NCBI RefSeq assembly: GCF_003355005.1
Contig: NZ_CP029986.1
Coordinates: 124,001 to 188,000, forward strand
Length of the DNA: 64,000 bases
Source of the DNA: Sphingomonas sp. FARSPH
GTDB lineage: Bacteria; Pseudomonadota; Alphaproteobacteria; Sphingomonadales; Sphingomonadaceae
Reading direction: 5' to 3'
Shown here: piece after piece, positions 40,662-49,548 of the stretch
Layout of the letters: each line of letters starts with the position of its first letter
How positions within the stretch are numbered: the first letter of the stretch is position 1
The notes under the pieces: model-generated
Databases searched by the model: none
What the model saw: only the letters and a program-made list of their open reading frames with translations
Told to the model about the DNA's origin: nothing
Made by a program: the position numbers and the translations under genes

Positions 40662-41618
40662 TCAGCTGCCAAGCATTTTTCCGTCAATCTCCTGACCATA
40701 ATAGTCCCCTTTGGGGTGAAACTGCTTACGTGCGCTCTCGACAGTCCCGGTCTGCCGCGGATCGCGGGGTCGCTCGCGACTATCGACATAGGCGGCGACA
40801 TCCCACGCCTGCTGATCCGTCAGCGTGTTGCCCTCACCATAAGGCATGTTGGCCTTGATGAACCCGGCAGCCGACGCCAGCCCGGTCATGCCCGCACCCC
40901 AATTGTAGGAGCGCGCTCCCCACAGCGGCGGGATAGTATAGCTGCCGTCCGGGTTCGCCTGCCCTTGGCCGTTCGCACCGTGGCATGATGCGCACTGGCC
41001 GGCGAACACAATCGCGCCGCGAACCGGATCGTGCCCGATCGGGGTTGTGGCGAGCTTTATGAACCCGCGACCGGGCAGCGGCTTGCCGGATGGCGCGCCG
41101 GTCGCGAGCCAGGCGAAATAGCTCTGGAGATCGCGGTAGATATCGTCGCCATAGGGCGGCGGGGCGCCGGCTTTCGAGGCGGGCGCGTTCATCGAGTAGA
41201 GGAAGCAGTCGCGGATGCGATCCTCCATCGTGTTCACCCGGCCGTTCTTCGCGCGATAAGCTGGGTAGCTGACCCAGGCCGCCCACATCGGGGACGCATC
41301 GGCCTTCCGCCCGGCATCGAGGTGACAGTTGCTGCACGTCAGGCCGTTGCCGACGTACTGGCCGGCATGAGCCGCGCTCGCGGTGAAGATCAGTCGACCG
41401 CGCCGGATCGCGTCGCCGTCCGGCCCGGCGGGGATGGTGCTTTCCGCCGGTGGCGAAAAGGCGGCGTCCGCTGCTACCTCGACGGGTGCCTGCACGGGCG
41501 CGTCAGACTGCCCTACCTTGTAGGTGACGACGAGGACGAGCAGCGCGGCGGTAATGGCGAAGATGATACGCTGGGCATCGCCATCATCACCGGGCGTTGG
41601 CGGCGTTGGTTCGGTCAT
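40662..41618 (-). CDS. Diheme cytochrome c, TsdA-like (thiosulfate dehydrogenase family)
   Basis: 318 residues from ATG 41618. An N-terminal membrane anchor (~18-35) is followed by two heme domains with CSNCH (95-99) and CASCH (209-213). 'MEDRIRDCFLYSMNAPAS' places a Cys (C138) where TsdA uses a Cys axial ligand on the first heme, a feature of thiosulfate-oxidising cytochromes. It would oxidise thiosulfate or a related sulfur compound in the periplasm. It is the last gene of an eleven-gene leftward sulfur operon, and its start overlaps the preceding stop by 4 bp. Confidence 0.8.
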   Translation of the reverse strand: MTEPTPPTPGDDGDAQRIIFAITAALLVLVVTYKVGQSDAPVQAPVEVAADAAFSPPAESTIPAGPDGDAIRRGRLIFTASAAHAGQYVGNGLTCSNCHLDAGRKADASPMWAAWVSYPAYRAKNGRVNTMEDRIRDCFLYSMNAPASKAGAPPPYGDDIYRDLQSYFAWLATGAPSGKPLPGRGFIKLATTPIGHDPVRGAIVFAGQCASCHGANGQGQANPDGSYTIPPLWGARSYNWGAGMTGLASAAGFIKANMPYGEGNTLTDQQAWDVAAYVDSRERPRDPRQTGTVESARKQFHPKGDYYGQEIDGKMLGS

Positions 41619-42502
41619 TTGCCCGCGCCGAAGTGGTTGAGCGGCACCTTGAGGAACGCTGTGCCGCACGCCTCCGGCTCCGGCAGGCGACCGCCGCGGA
41701 TGTTCACCTGGAGCGCGGCAAGCATCAGGTCCGGCAGCGGCAGGGTTGCGTCGCGCTTCTCGCGGGTGGCGACGAACTCGGCCTCACCGATGCCGTTGTG
41801 CACATGGATGTTGTCACGACGCTGGTCCGCCACGGTCGATCGTCCAAAGACTTCGCGCCCGTCCTTGCCGTAGTCGTGGCCGACATAGGTCGCGGTGCTG
41901 GGCGGCAGTTCGAGGATCGCCCGGATCGAGCGCCACAGCGCGCGCGCGTTGCCGCCTGGAAAGTCAGCCCGACTGGTGCCGCTGTCGGGCACCATCAGCG
42001 TGTCGTGGACGAACGCCGCGTCGCCGACGACGTAGGTGATCGAGGCGAGCGTGTGGCCGGGCGACAGCATGACGTGCGCGTCGAGCGAGCCGATCCTGAA
42101 CTGCTCGCCATCGGCGAACAGGCGATCCCACTGGCTACCATCGACGGGCAGGTCAGGCAGGCAGTAGATGTCCTGCCAGAGCTTCTGCACCTCCACGACC
42201 TTGGTGCCGATCGCGGTTTTGCCCCCTGTCTTTTCCGCGAGATACGGCGCGGCCGAGAAGTGATCGGCATGGGGATGGGTATCGAGCACCCATTCCACAG
42301 TAAGTCCCTTGGCGCGGACATATTCGAGGATCATATCGGCATTGTCGGTTGCGGTCGCACCGGCACGGGGATCGAAGTCGAGGACCGGATCGATAATCGC
42401 GGCGGTCTTCGTGGCTTCGTCGACCACGACATACTGGAAGCTGCCGGTGCGCTCGTCATGGAGCGACGCAACCGTCATGCCCTTGTGATTATACTCGATC
42501 AT
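41615..42502 (-). CDS. MBL-fold hydrolase, ETHE1/Blh-like persulfide dioxygenase
   Basis: 295 residues of the metallo-beta-lactamase fold. The metal motif is 'DTHPHADHFSAAPYLAEKTG' (H76, H78, D80, H81), then 'LSPGHTLASITYVVGDAAFV' and 'TYVGHDYGKDG'. Sequences of this group linked to SQR and DUF442 proteins are persulfide dioxygenases that turn glutathione persulfide into sulfite. It is a paralogue of the gene at 47923; the C-terminal 'LALQVNIRGGRLPEPE' stretch occurs in both. Confidence 0.85.
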   Translation of the reverse strand: MIEYNHKGMTVASLHDERTGSFQYVVVDEATKTAAIIDPVLDFDPRAGATATDNADMILEYVRAKGLTVEWVLDTHPHADHFSAAPYLAEKTGGKTAIGTKVVEVQKLWQDIYCLPDLPVDGSQWDRLFADGEQFRIGSLDAHVMLSPGHTLASITYVVGDAAFVHDTLMVPDSGTSRADFPGGNARALWRSIRAILELPPSTATYVGHDYGKDGREVFGRSTVADQRRDNIHVHNGIGEAEFVATREKRDATLPLPDLMLAALQVNIRGGRLPEPEACGTAFLKVPLNHFGAGK

Positions 42503-42523
42503 GTTTCGTATCCTCTCGCATCG

Positions 42524-43165
42524 TCAGCTTTCTTCCCGCGCACGCGCGAACAGCCGTTGGAAATCGCTGGCGTCGATCGCGCCCATCACCAGCATGGGAC
42601 CGGCAAGATAACCCGGGGTGCCCGCCAGTCCGATCGAATAGGCTTCCTGTCCGTTCGCCCGCAGGCGGGCTGCGACAGCGTCCGCGTGGGCGGCAAGCCA
42701 GGTCATCGCGCGCAGCCAATCGCCGCCAGCGCGCATCACGACGTCCCGCAACACGTCGTCGTCGATCGTGCGGCTGTCCGTCATCAACGCACGATGGACG
42801 GTCGGGTAAACTCCCTGTTCGGCGCACGCGAGCGCCACGCTTGCGGCACGTTCGGATGGCGGACCGAAGATGGGCCAATCCTTGTAGATGACCCGCACCT
42901 TGCCGTCGCGTTGCACAGCCTCTTCCAGGGCGGAAAATCCATGACGGCAGGCCGGGCAACGATAGTCGGTGAACACGGCAAGCCGGAGCGTAGCATCGGC
43001 AGGTCCGTCCTCGGGCGAGCCGTTACCGGCAAGGATCAGGTCGGCGGTCGGCCCGACGTCGCGCCCGATCGGGGCGGTACGCCGTAGAACCTGCCCGACT
43101 GCCCAACCACCCACGACCACCGCGCCCAAGCCGGCAAGCTGTCTCCGATTGAGCGGCCCGGGCAT
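42524..43165 (-). CDS. DsbA-family thiol:disulfide oxidoreductase (CPAC)
   Basis: 213 residues. An N-terminal RR-containing signal or anchor (~5-28) precedes a thioredoxin-like DsbA domain with active site 'FTDYRCPACRHGFSALEEA' (C70, C73) and cis-Pro loop 'IGLAGTPGYLAGPMLVMG'. It is the third to act in the leftward operon before the MBL gene and is separated by 2 bp from a second DsbA homologue, suggesting a pair that handles periplasmic disulfides or persulfides. Confidence 0.88.
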   Translation of the reverse strand: MPGPLNRRQLAGLGAVVVGGWAVGQVLRRTAPIGRDVGPTADLILAGNGSPEDGPADATLRLAVFTDYRCPACRHGFSALEEAVQRDGKVRVIYKDWPIFGPPSERAASVALACAEQGVYPTVHRALMTDSRTIDDDVLRDVVMRAGGDWLRAMTWLAAHADAVAARLRANGQEAYSIGLAGTPGYLAGPMLVMGAIDASDFQRLFARAREES

Positions 43166-43167
43166 GG

Positions 43168-43794
43168 TCAGCGCGCCGCTGGTTTTTTGCGCGCTTCCGC
43201 GACGAGACGACGCAACGTCGGGAGATCGACAGCACCGGCGACGACCTGCGAGCCGACGATCAGCGCTGGTGTTCCGTTGAAACCGATCGCCTGGGCGATG
43301 CTATCGGTGCGCGTAAGCAGCGCGTCGATTTCGGCGCCACGGTTCTTCAAATCGCGTTGCAGACGGGGCCAGTCGACCTTGGCTTTGGCAGCCGCTGCCT
43401 TGACGCCCGCGCTGTCGAGCCGCGCCGGCGAGGTCATCAGGGCCTCGTGAAAGGCGGCATGCCTGCCCTGCCATTGGCTCGCGACAGCCGCGCGTGACGC
43501 CTCACGCGAGGCAGGTCCGAAGATCGGCCAGTCCCGGTACACGACCCGTACCTTCGGGTCGGAGCGAAGCAGGGCGTTCAGCACCGGCTCCATGCGACGG
43601 CAATAGGGGCAGTTATAGTCGAAAAACTCGACAACCGTGACGTCGTAGGTCCTGCCGGCGCGCTTGGGAGCCACGGGATCGTCAACGACCGCCTTGCGCG
43701 ACAGATCGGGCTGCTGGGCCATGAGAGGCGTGATCGGCGCGGCGAAGGCAAGCGCGGCCAGGAGGCCCCGAGACAACAGGTTGCGACGATTCAT
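43168..43794 (-). CDS. DsbA-family thiol:disulfide oxidoreductase (CPYC)
   Basis: 208 residues with a signal peptide (~1-27) and DsbA domain active site 'EFFDYNCPYCRRMEPVLNAL' (C62, C65) and cis-Pro region 'IGFNGTPALIVGSQVVAG'. It is closely related in layout to the adjacent DsbA at 42524 but differs in its active-site dipeptide. The start overlaps the TlpA-fusion stop by 4 bp. Confidence 0.88.
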   Translation of the reverse strand: MNRRNLLSRGLLAALAFAAPITPLMAQQPDLSRKAVVDDPVAPKRAGRTYDVTVVEFFDYNCPYCRRMEPVLNALLRSDPKVRVVYRDWPIFGPASREASRAAVASQWQGRHAAFHEALMTSPARLDSAGVKAAAAKAKVDWPRLQRDLKNRGAEIDALLTRTDSIAQAIGFNGTPALIVGSQVVAGAVDLPTLRRLVAEARKKPAAR

Positions 43795-44600
43795 CGGTGT
43801 TTCCTTGCTAATTCGATTCCATCGGCGAGCGCAGCGCGTGACAATTCACCGAGCTGGAGCTGTACGATCGTGCCGTCGCCCGCAACGAAGGCCGTTGCGG
43901 GATACCCCGCCACCTTCAGGGCTTGAGAAAGGCCACGATCGGGGTCGAGCGCGACATGGCGCGCTCCGATATTTTCACGGCCGAGAAAACCGCTGACGAT
44001 CGCTTGCGCCTCGCCCTGATCGGCAAGAAGGATCGGGACCTCGCCAGGGCGCGACGCAACCGCATCGAGCATCGGCAGCTCACGCCGACACGGACCGCAC
44101 CATGTCGCCCACAGGTTGACCACGAAGGGCCTGCCACGGAAGCGATCGAGTGGAAGCGGCGCGCCGGACGGGGTTGTCAGGTTGAGATGATAGGGGAACG
44201 GGCCGTAGGTCACGGGAGGGATCAGCGCCTGAAGCGAGAACCAGAGGCCACCCGCAACAGCCAACGCTCCCCAGCCTGCCGCCAGCGCGCTTGAGCGGCC
44301 AAGCCGGATCGCCAGCATCGCCGCAGCGCCCAGAAGCCCTGCAACGGGGGAAAAGCCACCCTGCCACACGGCAAGGATGGACAGCGGAGCGCCGGTGTAG
44401 CTCGACCAATGCGCTGCGACGTAACCGATCCGTGCCGTGACCAGTCCAGCGACGATGGCGCTGGTGGAGACCGTCGATACGCGAGGGAAGCGGAACCGAC
44501 CGGCCAGTGTCGTGAGGCCAAGGAACACGACGATGCACAGCACGGCAAGCCCGCGATCGACGGCCAGCATCAGCGGCCCGATGGCAATCGCACCCGCCAT
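43791..44600 (-). CDS. Fusion of Lgt-like membrane domain and TlpA-type thioredoxin domain
   Basis: 269 residues from ATG 44600. The N-terminal half (~1-135) has four to five helices and resembles the core of prolipoprotein diacylglyceryl transferase ('ARIGYVAAHWSSYTGAPLS', 'ILAVWQGGFSPVAGLLGAAA'), but lacks most of that enzyme. The C-terminal half (~140-269) is a TlpA/ResA-like thioredoxin domain with 'VVNLWATWCGPCRRELPMLD' and 'KVAGYPATAFVAGDG'. It probably reduces periplasmic disulfides in this sulfur operon. Its start overlaps the TauE stop as TGATG. Confidence 0.78.
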   Translation of the reverse strand: MAGAIAIGPLMLAVDRGLAVLCIVVFLGLTTLAGRFRFPRVSTVSTSAIVAGLVTARIGYVAAHWSSYTGAPLSILAVWQGGFSPVAGLLGAAAMLAIRLGRSSALAAGWGALAVAGGLWFSLQALIPPVTYGPFPYHLNLTTPSGAPLPLDRFRGRPFVVNLWATWCGPCRRELPMLDAVASRPGEVPILLADQGEAQAIVSGFLGRENIGARHVALDPDRGLSQALKVAGYPATAFVAGDGTIVQLQLGELSRAALADGIELARKHR

Positions 44601-45382
44601 CAGAGAAACGCGGCCGCGCTTTTCCAGAGCATGTAGGCCGCCACCACGAAGATCAGGACGGCGAAGACCGTGGTGAGCGTGCCGCCCGTACCGAGGCGCT
44701 TCGCGATGCGCGTGCCGATCAAGCCGCCGACAACTCCACCGGCGATGAACACGAAAGCCAGCGGCCAGTCCACCAGACCCGAAAATGCGTAATTGGCGGC
44801 CGTCGTCAGCCCGAACGCGGTGACGGCGATCAATGACGTGCCGACGGCGTTCAGGATCGGCATGCCCGTCGATCCGATCAGGCCGGGGACGATCAGAAAG
44901 CCCCCGCCGATGCCGAAGAAGCCCGAGAACAGACCGGTGCTGAGGCCGTAGCCCAGCACCTTCGGCGCCTTTTCCCGGTTGCACTCCGCCCCCGGGTTGC
45001 CCGTGTCACCGCGCCCGCGCAGCATCAGGACGCCGACGACGACCATGACCAGTGCGAACAGGAACAGGAGCTTGCCGCCGTCGACGGCCTTGCCCGCGGT
45101 AGAGCCGAACAGGGCGCCGATGACGCCGGCGGTCGCATACATGCCGCCACAGCGCCATTTGACGTTATGCGCCCTTGCATGGCCGATCAGCCCCGTGGCG
45201 GCGTTAGCCGCGACGGCGAACGCGCTCGTGCCGATGGCGAGATGGGCGTCGGGCACGCGCACCAGATAGACCATGAGTGGGACGGCGAGGATCGAGCCGC
45301 CCCCGCCGACAAGCCCGAGGGTAAAGCCCACCAGGCTGCCGGATAACGCACCCAGCAGATACTGGATCGGTTCGAGGGTCAT
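44600..45382 (-). CDS. TauE/SafE family sulfite exporter-like permease
   Basis: 260 residues with about seven to eight transmembrane segments and the paired TauE repeats 'GLVGGGGSILAVPLMVYLVR' (~25-44) and 'FFGIGGGFLIVPGLIGSTGM' (~155-174). Such permeases export sulfite, which is the product of the persulfide dioxygenases in this operon. It overlaps the SQR gene by 4 bp. Confidence 0.88.
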   Translation of the reverse strand: MTLEPIQYLLGALSGSLVGFTLGLVGGGGSILAVPLMVYLVRVPDAHLAIGTSAFAVAANAATGLIGHARAHNVKWRCGGMYATAGVIGALFGSTAGKAVDGGKLLFLFALVMVVVGVLMLRGRGDTGNPGAECNREKAPKVLGYGLSTGLFSGFFGIGGGFLIVPGLIGSTGMPILNAVGTSLIAVTAFGLTTAANYAFSGLVDWPLAFVFIAGGVVGGLIGTRIAKRLGTGGTLTTVFAVLIFVVAAYMLWKSAAAFL

Positions 45383-46611
45383 GCCGCTTTGCCGATCTTA
45401 TGCGGAGCCGCCATCCATTCATGGCCTTTCAGCATGCCTTGCCAGTAAATCGGGGGCAGCATCCGCTCCTTCAGGAACCAGGCAGCGCGCGTCGGGCGCG
45501 TGCCGTTCAGCAGCCACGACGGAAAGCTGGGGAGCAGTTTTCCACCATAGCCGAACTCGGCGAGGACGATCTTGCCGCGCTCGACGGTGAGCGGGCACGA
45601 CCCATAGCCGTCATAGTCGACAACAGGAGGCTTGCCTTCGAGTGCGGCGAGCGCGTTGACCGCCACCACGGGTGCCTGCTTGCGGGCTGCCGCAGCCGTC
45701 TTCGCATTGCTCGTCCCCGCAGCATCGCCCAAGGCAAAGACGTTGTCGTATCGCTTGTGGCGCAGCGTCGCCTCATCGACCTCGACGAAGCCGTTTGCCG
45801 CCGCGAGCGAACTTTTGGCAACGACGTCATGCGACACCTGCGGCGGCACGACGTGGAGCATGTCGAACCCGCGCTCGATCCGCTCGCTGACACCGTTCTG
45901 CTTGCGCTCGAAGGTGGCAATACGCCGATCGGCGTCGACCGCGACGAGGTTGGATTCGAGCTTGAGGTTGATCCTATACTTCTCGACATATTCCATCAGC
46001 GCAGGGACATAGGTCGCGACGCCGAACAGCGCCGCACCGGCGTTGTGAAATTCGACGTCGATCGCGGGGAGAACACCGCGTTCGCGCCAGATGTCGCAGG
46101 ACAGGTACATCGCCTTTTGAGGCGCGCCGGCGCACTTGATCGGCATCGGCGGTTGCGAGAACAGCGCGCGTCCCCGCTGCAATTCCTGGACAAGCTGGTA
46201 GGTGTAGGGCGCCAGATCGTAGCGGTAGTTGGACGTGACCCCGTTGCGGCCCAACGCTTCGGTAAGCCCCGCGATCTTCTCCCACGCCAAACGCAGGCCG
46301 GGGGCGACGATCAGGACACGATAGGCGATCGTATCCCCGTCGCCCAGGGTGATCGCCTGACGCTCGGGGTCGATGGTGATCGCCGGCAGCCGGATCCATT
46401 CGACGCCCTTGGGCATGACATCGGCTTCGGCCTTGCGGGTCTGTTCGGGGGTGAAAACGCCTGCCCCGACTAACGTCCAACCGGGCTGGTAATAATGGTC
46501 CCGGGCCGCATCGACGACCGCGATCGACACCTTGGCGTTACGTTTCAGGATGCTGGCGGCGGTTGCGATGCCCGCAGCTCCGCCTCCGATGATGACGATG
46601 TCGTAGGTCAT
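45379..46611 (-). CDS. sqr: Sulfide:quinone oxidoreductase
   Basis: 410 residues from ATG 46611. An FAD-binding Rossmann motif 'YDIVIIGGGAAGIATAASIL' (3-22) is followed by 'HYYQPGWTLVGAGV', the SQR redox region 'MPIKCAGAPQKAMYLSCDIW' (two Cys) and a second FAD motif 'DNVFALGDAAGTSNAKTAAA'. It oxidises H2S to persulfide and reduces membrane quinone, the first step of the pathway encoded here. It overlaps the DUF442 gene by 4 bp. Confidence 0.92.
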   Translation of the reverse strand: MTYDIVIIGGGAAGIATAASILKRNAKVSIAVVDAARDHYYQPGWTLVGAGVFTPEQTRKAEADVMPKGVEWIRLPAITIDPERQAITLGDGDTIAYRVLIVAPGLRLAWEKIAGLTEALGRNGVTSNYRYDLAPYTYQLVQELQRGRALFSQPPMPIKCAGAPQKAMYLSCDIWRERGVLPAIDVEFHNAGAALFGVATYVPALMEYVEKYRINLKLESNLVAVDADRRIATFERKQNGVSERIERGFDMLHVVPPQVSHDVVAKSSLAAANGFVEVDEATLRHKRYDNVFALGDAAGTSNAKTAAAARKQAPVVAVNALAALEGKPPVVDYDGYGSCPLTVERGKIVLAEFGYGGKLLPSFPSWLLNGTRPTRAAWFLKERMLPPIYWQGMLKGHEWMAAPHKIGKAA

Positions 46612-47042
46612 TTGCCGGTTCTTTCGGACCGGCGAGCGAGCGCCGGCTTCAGATCGGCCAGGTCGTACCCGGCTGCCTTGGCCTGACCGACGATCGTTTC
46701 GGGATCGGCATGACTCGCCTCCGCCAGCGCCCATAGGGTAGCCGCCCGCGTGCCGCTTCGGCAGAAGCCGAGCGTCGGTCCCGGCAGCGCAGTCAGCGCT
46801 TCCTTCATCCGGTCCGCATCGGCATCGGTCGCCTTGCCCGGCACGATCGGGACATGGGCGAACGCAAGGCCGTGTTCTTCGGCGATCCGGGCCATCTCGT
46901 GTGCGCTCGGCTGTCCCTGCTCCTCGCCATTTGGCCGGCTCGAAACGATCGAGCGAAACCCCGCCTGTGCGGCGGCAGCGACATCATCCCGGGTGAGCTG
47001 GGGAGCAGCCGAGAAGGACGGTGTGATCTTCTTGAAGGCCAT
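46608..47042 (-). CDS. DUF442 (TIGR01244) family sulfur transferase/phosphatase-like protein
   Basis: 144 residues with the Cys-loop motif 'GFCRSGTRAATLWALA' (C-x5-R), shared by protein tyrosine phosphatases and the N-terminal domain of Blh-type sulfur enzymes. In Blh proteins this domain is fused to an MBL persulfide dioxygenase and acts as a sulfur transferase. Here it is a separate gene within the same operon as two MBL genes and SQR. Confidence 0.85.
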   Translation of the reverse strand: MAFKKITPSFSAAPQLTRDDVAAAAQAGFRSIVSSRPNGEEQGQPSAHEMARIAEEHGLAFAHVPIVPGKATDADADRMKEALTALPGPTLGFCRSGTRAATLWALAEASHADPETIVGQAKAAGYDLADLKPALARRSERTGK

Positions 47043-47060
47043 GTAATGTCTCCTGTCCGG

Positions 47061-47486
47061 TCACGCCGAACGGCGTGGGATGAGTGCGAAGCGGTGGATG
47101 GCTGCGCCGAGCGCCATTGCAGCGGTGAAGAGCAGCGCGGGGGCAGGCTGGATCGCGAGCGCGGCGATGGCGGGGCCGGGGCACAGGCCGACAAGGCCCC
47201 AGCCTATGCCGAACAGGGCGGCACCGCCGAGGAGGCGCGCGTCGATCGGCGACGTGGCCGGCGTATGGAATTGCTCCGCGACGATCGGCGTAGAGCGTCC
47301 ACGCACGATGAGCCAGGCTATCGCCATCGGCAGGATCGCTCCCGCCATGACGAATGCCAGGGTCGGGTCCCAGGCACCGGCGACGTCGAGAAACGCCCGT
47401 ACCCGCGCAGGATCGATCATGCCGGACACGGCGAGGCCGGCGCCGAACAGCGTGCCGCTGACGAGCGAAAGAAGGCTCTGGCGCAT
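47061..47486 (-). CDS. YeeE/YedE-type sulfur transporter half (DUF6691)
   Basis: 141 residues from ATG 47486 with four hydrophobic segments and the motif 'IGWGLVGLCPGPAIAALAI' (Cys-Pro-Gly in a helix). It pairs with the preceding YeeE-like gene, as in split sulfur/thiosulfate importers in which each half carries an essential Cys. The start overlaps the previous stop as TGATG. Confidence 0.82.
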   Translation of the reverse strand: MRQSLLSLVSGTLFGAGLAVSGMIDPARVRAFLDVAGAWDPTLAFVMAGAILPMAIAWLIVRGRSTPIVAEQFHTPATSPIDARLLGGAALFGIGWGLVGLCPGPAIAALAIQPAPALLFTAAMALGAAIHRFALIPRRSA

Positions 47487-47923
47487 CACGATACCACTCC
47501 CGCGAGACGCATGAGGGTCACGGTGGCGATGCCGGTCGCCATGAACGTGCCGGTCGCGACGATGGACCGCGGCGACAGGCGCGACAGGCCGCAGACGCCG
47601 TGACCGCTGGTGCACCCCGCGCCGAGCCGCGTCCCGATCCCGACGATCAGCCCGGCGACGGCGATCAGCCCGAGCGACGTCGGGAAGCGAGCTTCCACAT
47701 TCACATTGGCTGCGGTCAGCGCCGCGCCCAGGGGCAGCCCCGCCGTGAAAAGCAAGGCCATCATCCAAGGCGCTCCCCCTTCAGAGAGAGCGAGGACACG
47801 CGCGAACATGCCGCTGACCCCGGCGATGCGGCCGTTGCCCAGCAACATGATCGCCGCAGCGAACCCGATCATCAGGCCGCCGATGAAGCCGGCAAGCGGC
47901 ATGGCATGGGGAAATCCGGGCAT
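47486..47923 (-). CDS. YeeE/YedE family sulfur transporter half
   Basis: 145 residues. The first codon is taken as ATG 47923 (GTG 47926 is adjacent). Four helices, with 'GIGTRLGAGCTSGHGVCGLS' (about 98-117), the conserved Cys motif of YeeE proteins that binds and relays thiosulfate or sulfur. Together with the following gene it makes a full-length transporter equivalent. Confidence 0.85.
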   Translation of the reverse strand: MPGFPHAMPLAGFIGGLMIGFAAAIMLLGNGRIAGVSGMFARVLALSEGGAPWMMALLFTAGLPLGAALTAANVNVEARFPTSLGLIAVAGLIVGIGTRLGAGCTSGHGVCGLSRLSPRSIVATGTFMATGIATVTLMRLAGVVS

Positions 47924-48840
47924 CACAGCGTATCCAGTGGAATCTTGAGGTAGCGGGTGCCGTTGACTTCCGGCTCCGGCAGATGGCCGCCGCGCATATT
48001 GACCTGCACCGATGGCAGGATGAGCTTGGGCATCGACAAGGTGGCGTCCCGACTGGTGCGCATCGCGACGAAGTTGTCTTCGTCCACCCCCTCATGAACG
48101 TGGACGTTGCCGACGCGCTGCGCGCCCACGGTCGTCTCCCAGACATACCGGTCGCGCCCCGCAGCCTTGTAGTCGTGGCACAGGAACAGCCGCGTCTCGT
48201 CGGGCAACTGCATCAGTCGACGGATCGAGCGGAATAGCTGGCGCGCATCACCACCGGGGAAGTCTGCGCGTGCGGTGCCGTAGTCCGGCATGAACAGGGT
48301 ATCGCCGGTGAAGACTGCGTCGCCGATGACATAGGCCATATCGGCGGGGGTGTGCCCCGGCACATGCAGCGCGATGGCCTCGATGTCGCCGATCGTAAAA
48401 CGGTCGCCATCGTCGAACAGGTGGTCGAACTCGGAGCCGTCCCGTTCGAAGTCGGTGCCGGCGTTGAAAATCTTGCCGAAGACGTTCTGCACGCGAATGA
48501 TGTCGCGGCCGATCGCGAGCTGACCGCCCAGCGCCTTTTGCAGATAGGGCGCCGCAGACAGGTGGTCGGCATGAGCATGGGTTTCGAGCAGCCAGTCGAC
48601 CGAAAGGCCGTGCTCCCGCACATAAGCGATTACCGCATCCGCCGACGCCGTATTGGTGCGACCGGCCGCAGCGTCGAAGTTCAGGACACTGTCAACGATC
48701 GCCGCCTTTCGCGTGGCGGGGTCCCAGACGACGTAGGTCGCGGTGTTGGTCGGCTCGTCGAAGAACGAGTGAACGACCGGCGCTACCGCCGCCTTCGCAC
48801 GTTCAATCTGCGCAACTGCCTCATTCAACGCCGATTCCAC
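47923..48840 (-). CDS. MBL-fold hydrolase, ETHE1/Blh-like persulfide dioxygenase (second copy)
   Basis: 305 residues from GTG 48840, chosen because GGAGG lies 5 bp upstream; a TTG at 48852 overlaps that site. The metal motif is 'ETHAHADHLSAAPYLQKALG', then 'HVPGHTPADMAYVIGDAVFT', 'GDTLFMPDYGTARADFPGG' and 'FLCHDYKAAGRDRYVWE'. It is the first gene of the leftward sulfur operon and a diverged paralogue of the gene at 41615. Persulfide oxidation to sulfite is the likely reaction. Confidence 0.87.
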   Translation of the reverse strand: MESALNEAVAQIERAKAAVAPVVHSFFDEPTNTATYVVWDPATRKAAIVDSVLNFDAAAGRTNTASADAVIAYVREHGLSVDWLLETHAHADHLSAAPYLQKALGGQLAIGRDIIRVQNVFGKIFNAGTDFERDGSEFDHLFDDGDRFTIGDIEAIALHVPGHTPADMAYVIGDAVFTGDTLFMPDYGTARADFPGGDARQLFRSIRRLMQLPDETRLFLCHDYKAAGRDRYVWETTVGAQRVGNVHVHEGVDEDNFVAMRTSRDATLSMPKLILPSVQVNMRGGHLPEPEVNGTRYLKIPLDTL

Positions 48841-48924
48841 GATCGCCTCCAATTATTGATTTCATGGTTTATGTAGTTGTGTAATCCGCTTGCGTCAACG
48901 GGCTGCCCGTGCCATCTGAAAAGC
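48841..48924. promoter_or_regulatory. Divergent promoter region of the sulfur operons
   Basis: An 84-bp gap between the leftward MBL operon and the rightward peroxiredoxin-ArsR operon. Its middle (48851-48890) is AT-rich for this window and includes TTTCATGGTTTATGTAGT. It is the natural place for the ArsR-type regulator to bind, but I could not define a clear operator dyad. Confidence 0.5.
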
Positions 48925-49548
48925 ATGGAAACGATGGATGCAGACGTACCGCGCTCGTTGCGCATCGGGGACGCGGCCCCGAATTTCACCGCCCGCACGA
49001 CGCAGGGCGCGATGTCGCTCGATCAGTATCGTGGTCGTTGGGTCGTGTTCTTTTCGCACCCGGCTGATTTCACGCCGGTCTGCACCAGCGAGTTCGTGGC
49101 CCTGGCGAAGGCCGCACCGCAATTCGAGGAGCTCGACTGCGCCTTGCTCGGGCTGTCGGTTGACAGCCTGTATTCGCATGTCGCCTGGTTGCGCGCGATC
49201 AAGGATGTCTTCGGTGTAGAGGTGCCGTTCCCGGTCGTGGAAGACCCGTCGATGGCGGTGGGTTACGCCTATGGCATGCTTGACGAACAGGCCGGCGACG
49301 CCTCGGCCGTGCGCGCGACCTATTTCATCGATCCTGAGGGCATCATCCGTGCGCTCAACTGGTATCCGATGAACGTCGGGCGATCGGTCGACGAGATGCT
49401 CCGCACGGTGAGGGCATTGCAGCGATCGGCCGATGGGCAGGCCTATACGCCGGCCGACTGGCAGCCGGGTGACGACGTCCTGCTCCCGCCCGCCTTGCCG
49501 TGCAGCGCCGGTGCCGACTGGTTTCATCAGTTGAAGGCCGATCGATGA
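48925..49548 (+). CDS. 1-Cys/2-Cys peroxiredoxin (AhpC/TSA, Prx6-like)
   Basis: 207 residues from ATG 48925. The peroxidatic site is 'FFSHPADFTPVCTSEFVAL' with C53, flanked by the conserved Pro and Thr; the downstream 'RATYFIDPEGIIRALNWYP' is typical of Prx6-type enzymes. A second Cys occurs near the C-terminus ('LPPALPCSAGAD') and might resolve. It would reduce peroxides or polysulfides formed during sulfide oxidation. The stop overlaps the ArsR start by 4 bp. Confidence 0.88.
   Translation: METMDADVPRSLRIGDAAPNFTARTTQGAMSLDQYRGRWVVFFSHPADFTPVCTSEFVALAKAAPQFEELDCALLGLSVDSLYSHVAWLRAIKDVFGVEVPFPVVEDPSMAVGYAYGMLDEQAGDASAVRATYFIDPEGIIRALNWYPMNVGRSVDEMLRTVRALQRSADGQAYTPADWQPGDDVLLPPALPCSAGADWFHQLKADR

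Noticed and set aside
40584..40674. Two similar stretches (AGCGATTAGCTG and AGCGATCAGCTG) 72 bp apart
   Set aside because: Only ~12 bp with a mismatch, one inside the end of the cytochrome gene. No flanking structure or gene pattern supports a repeat unit.
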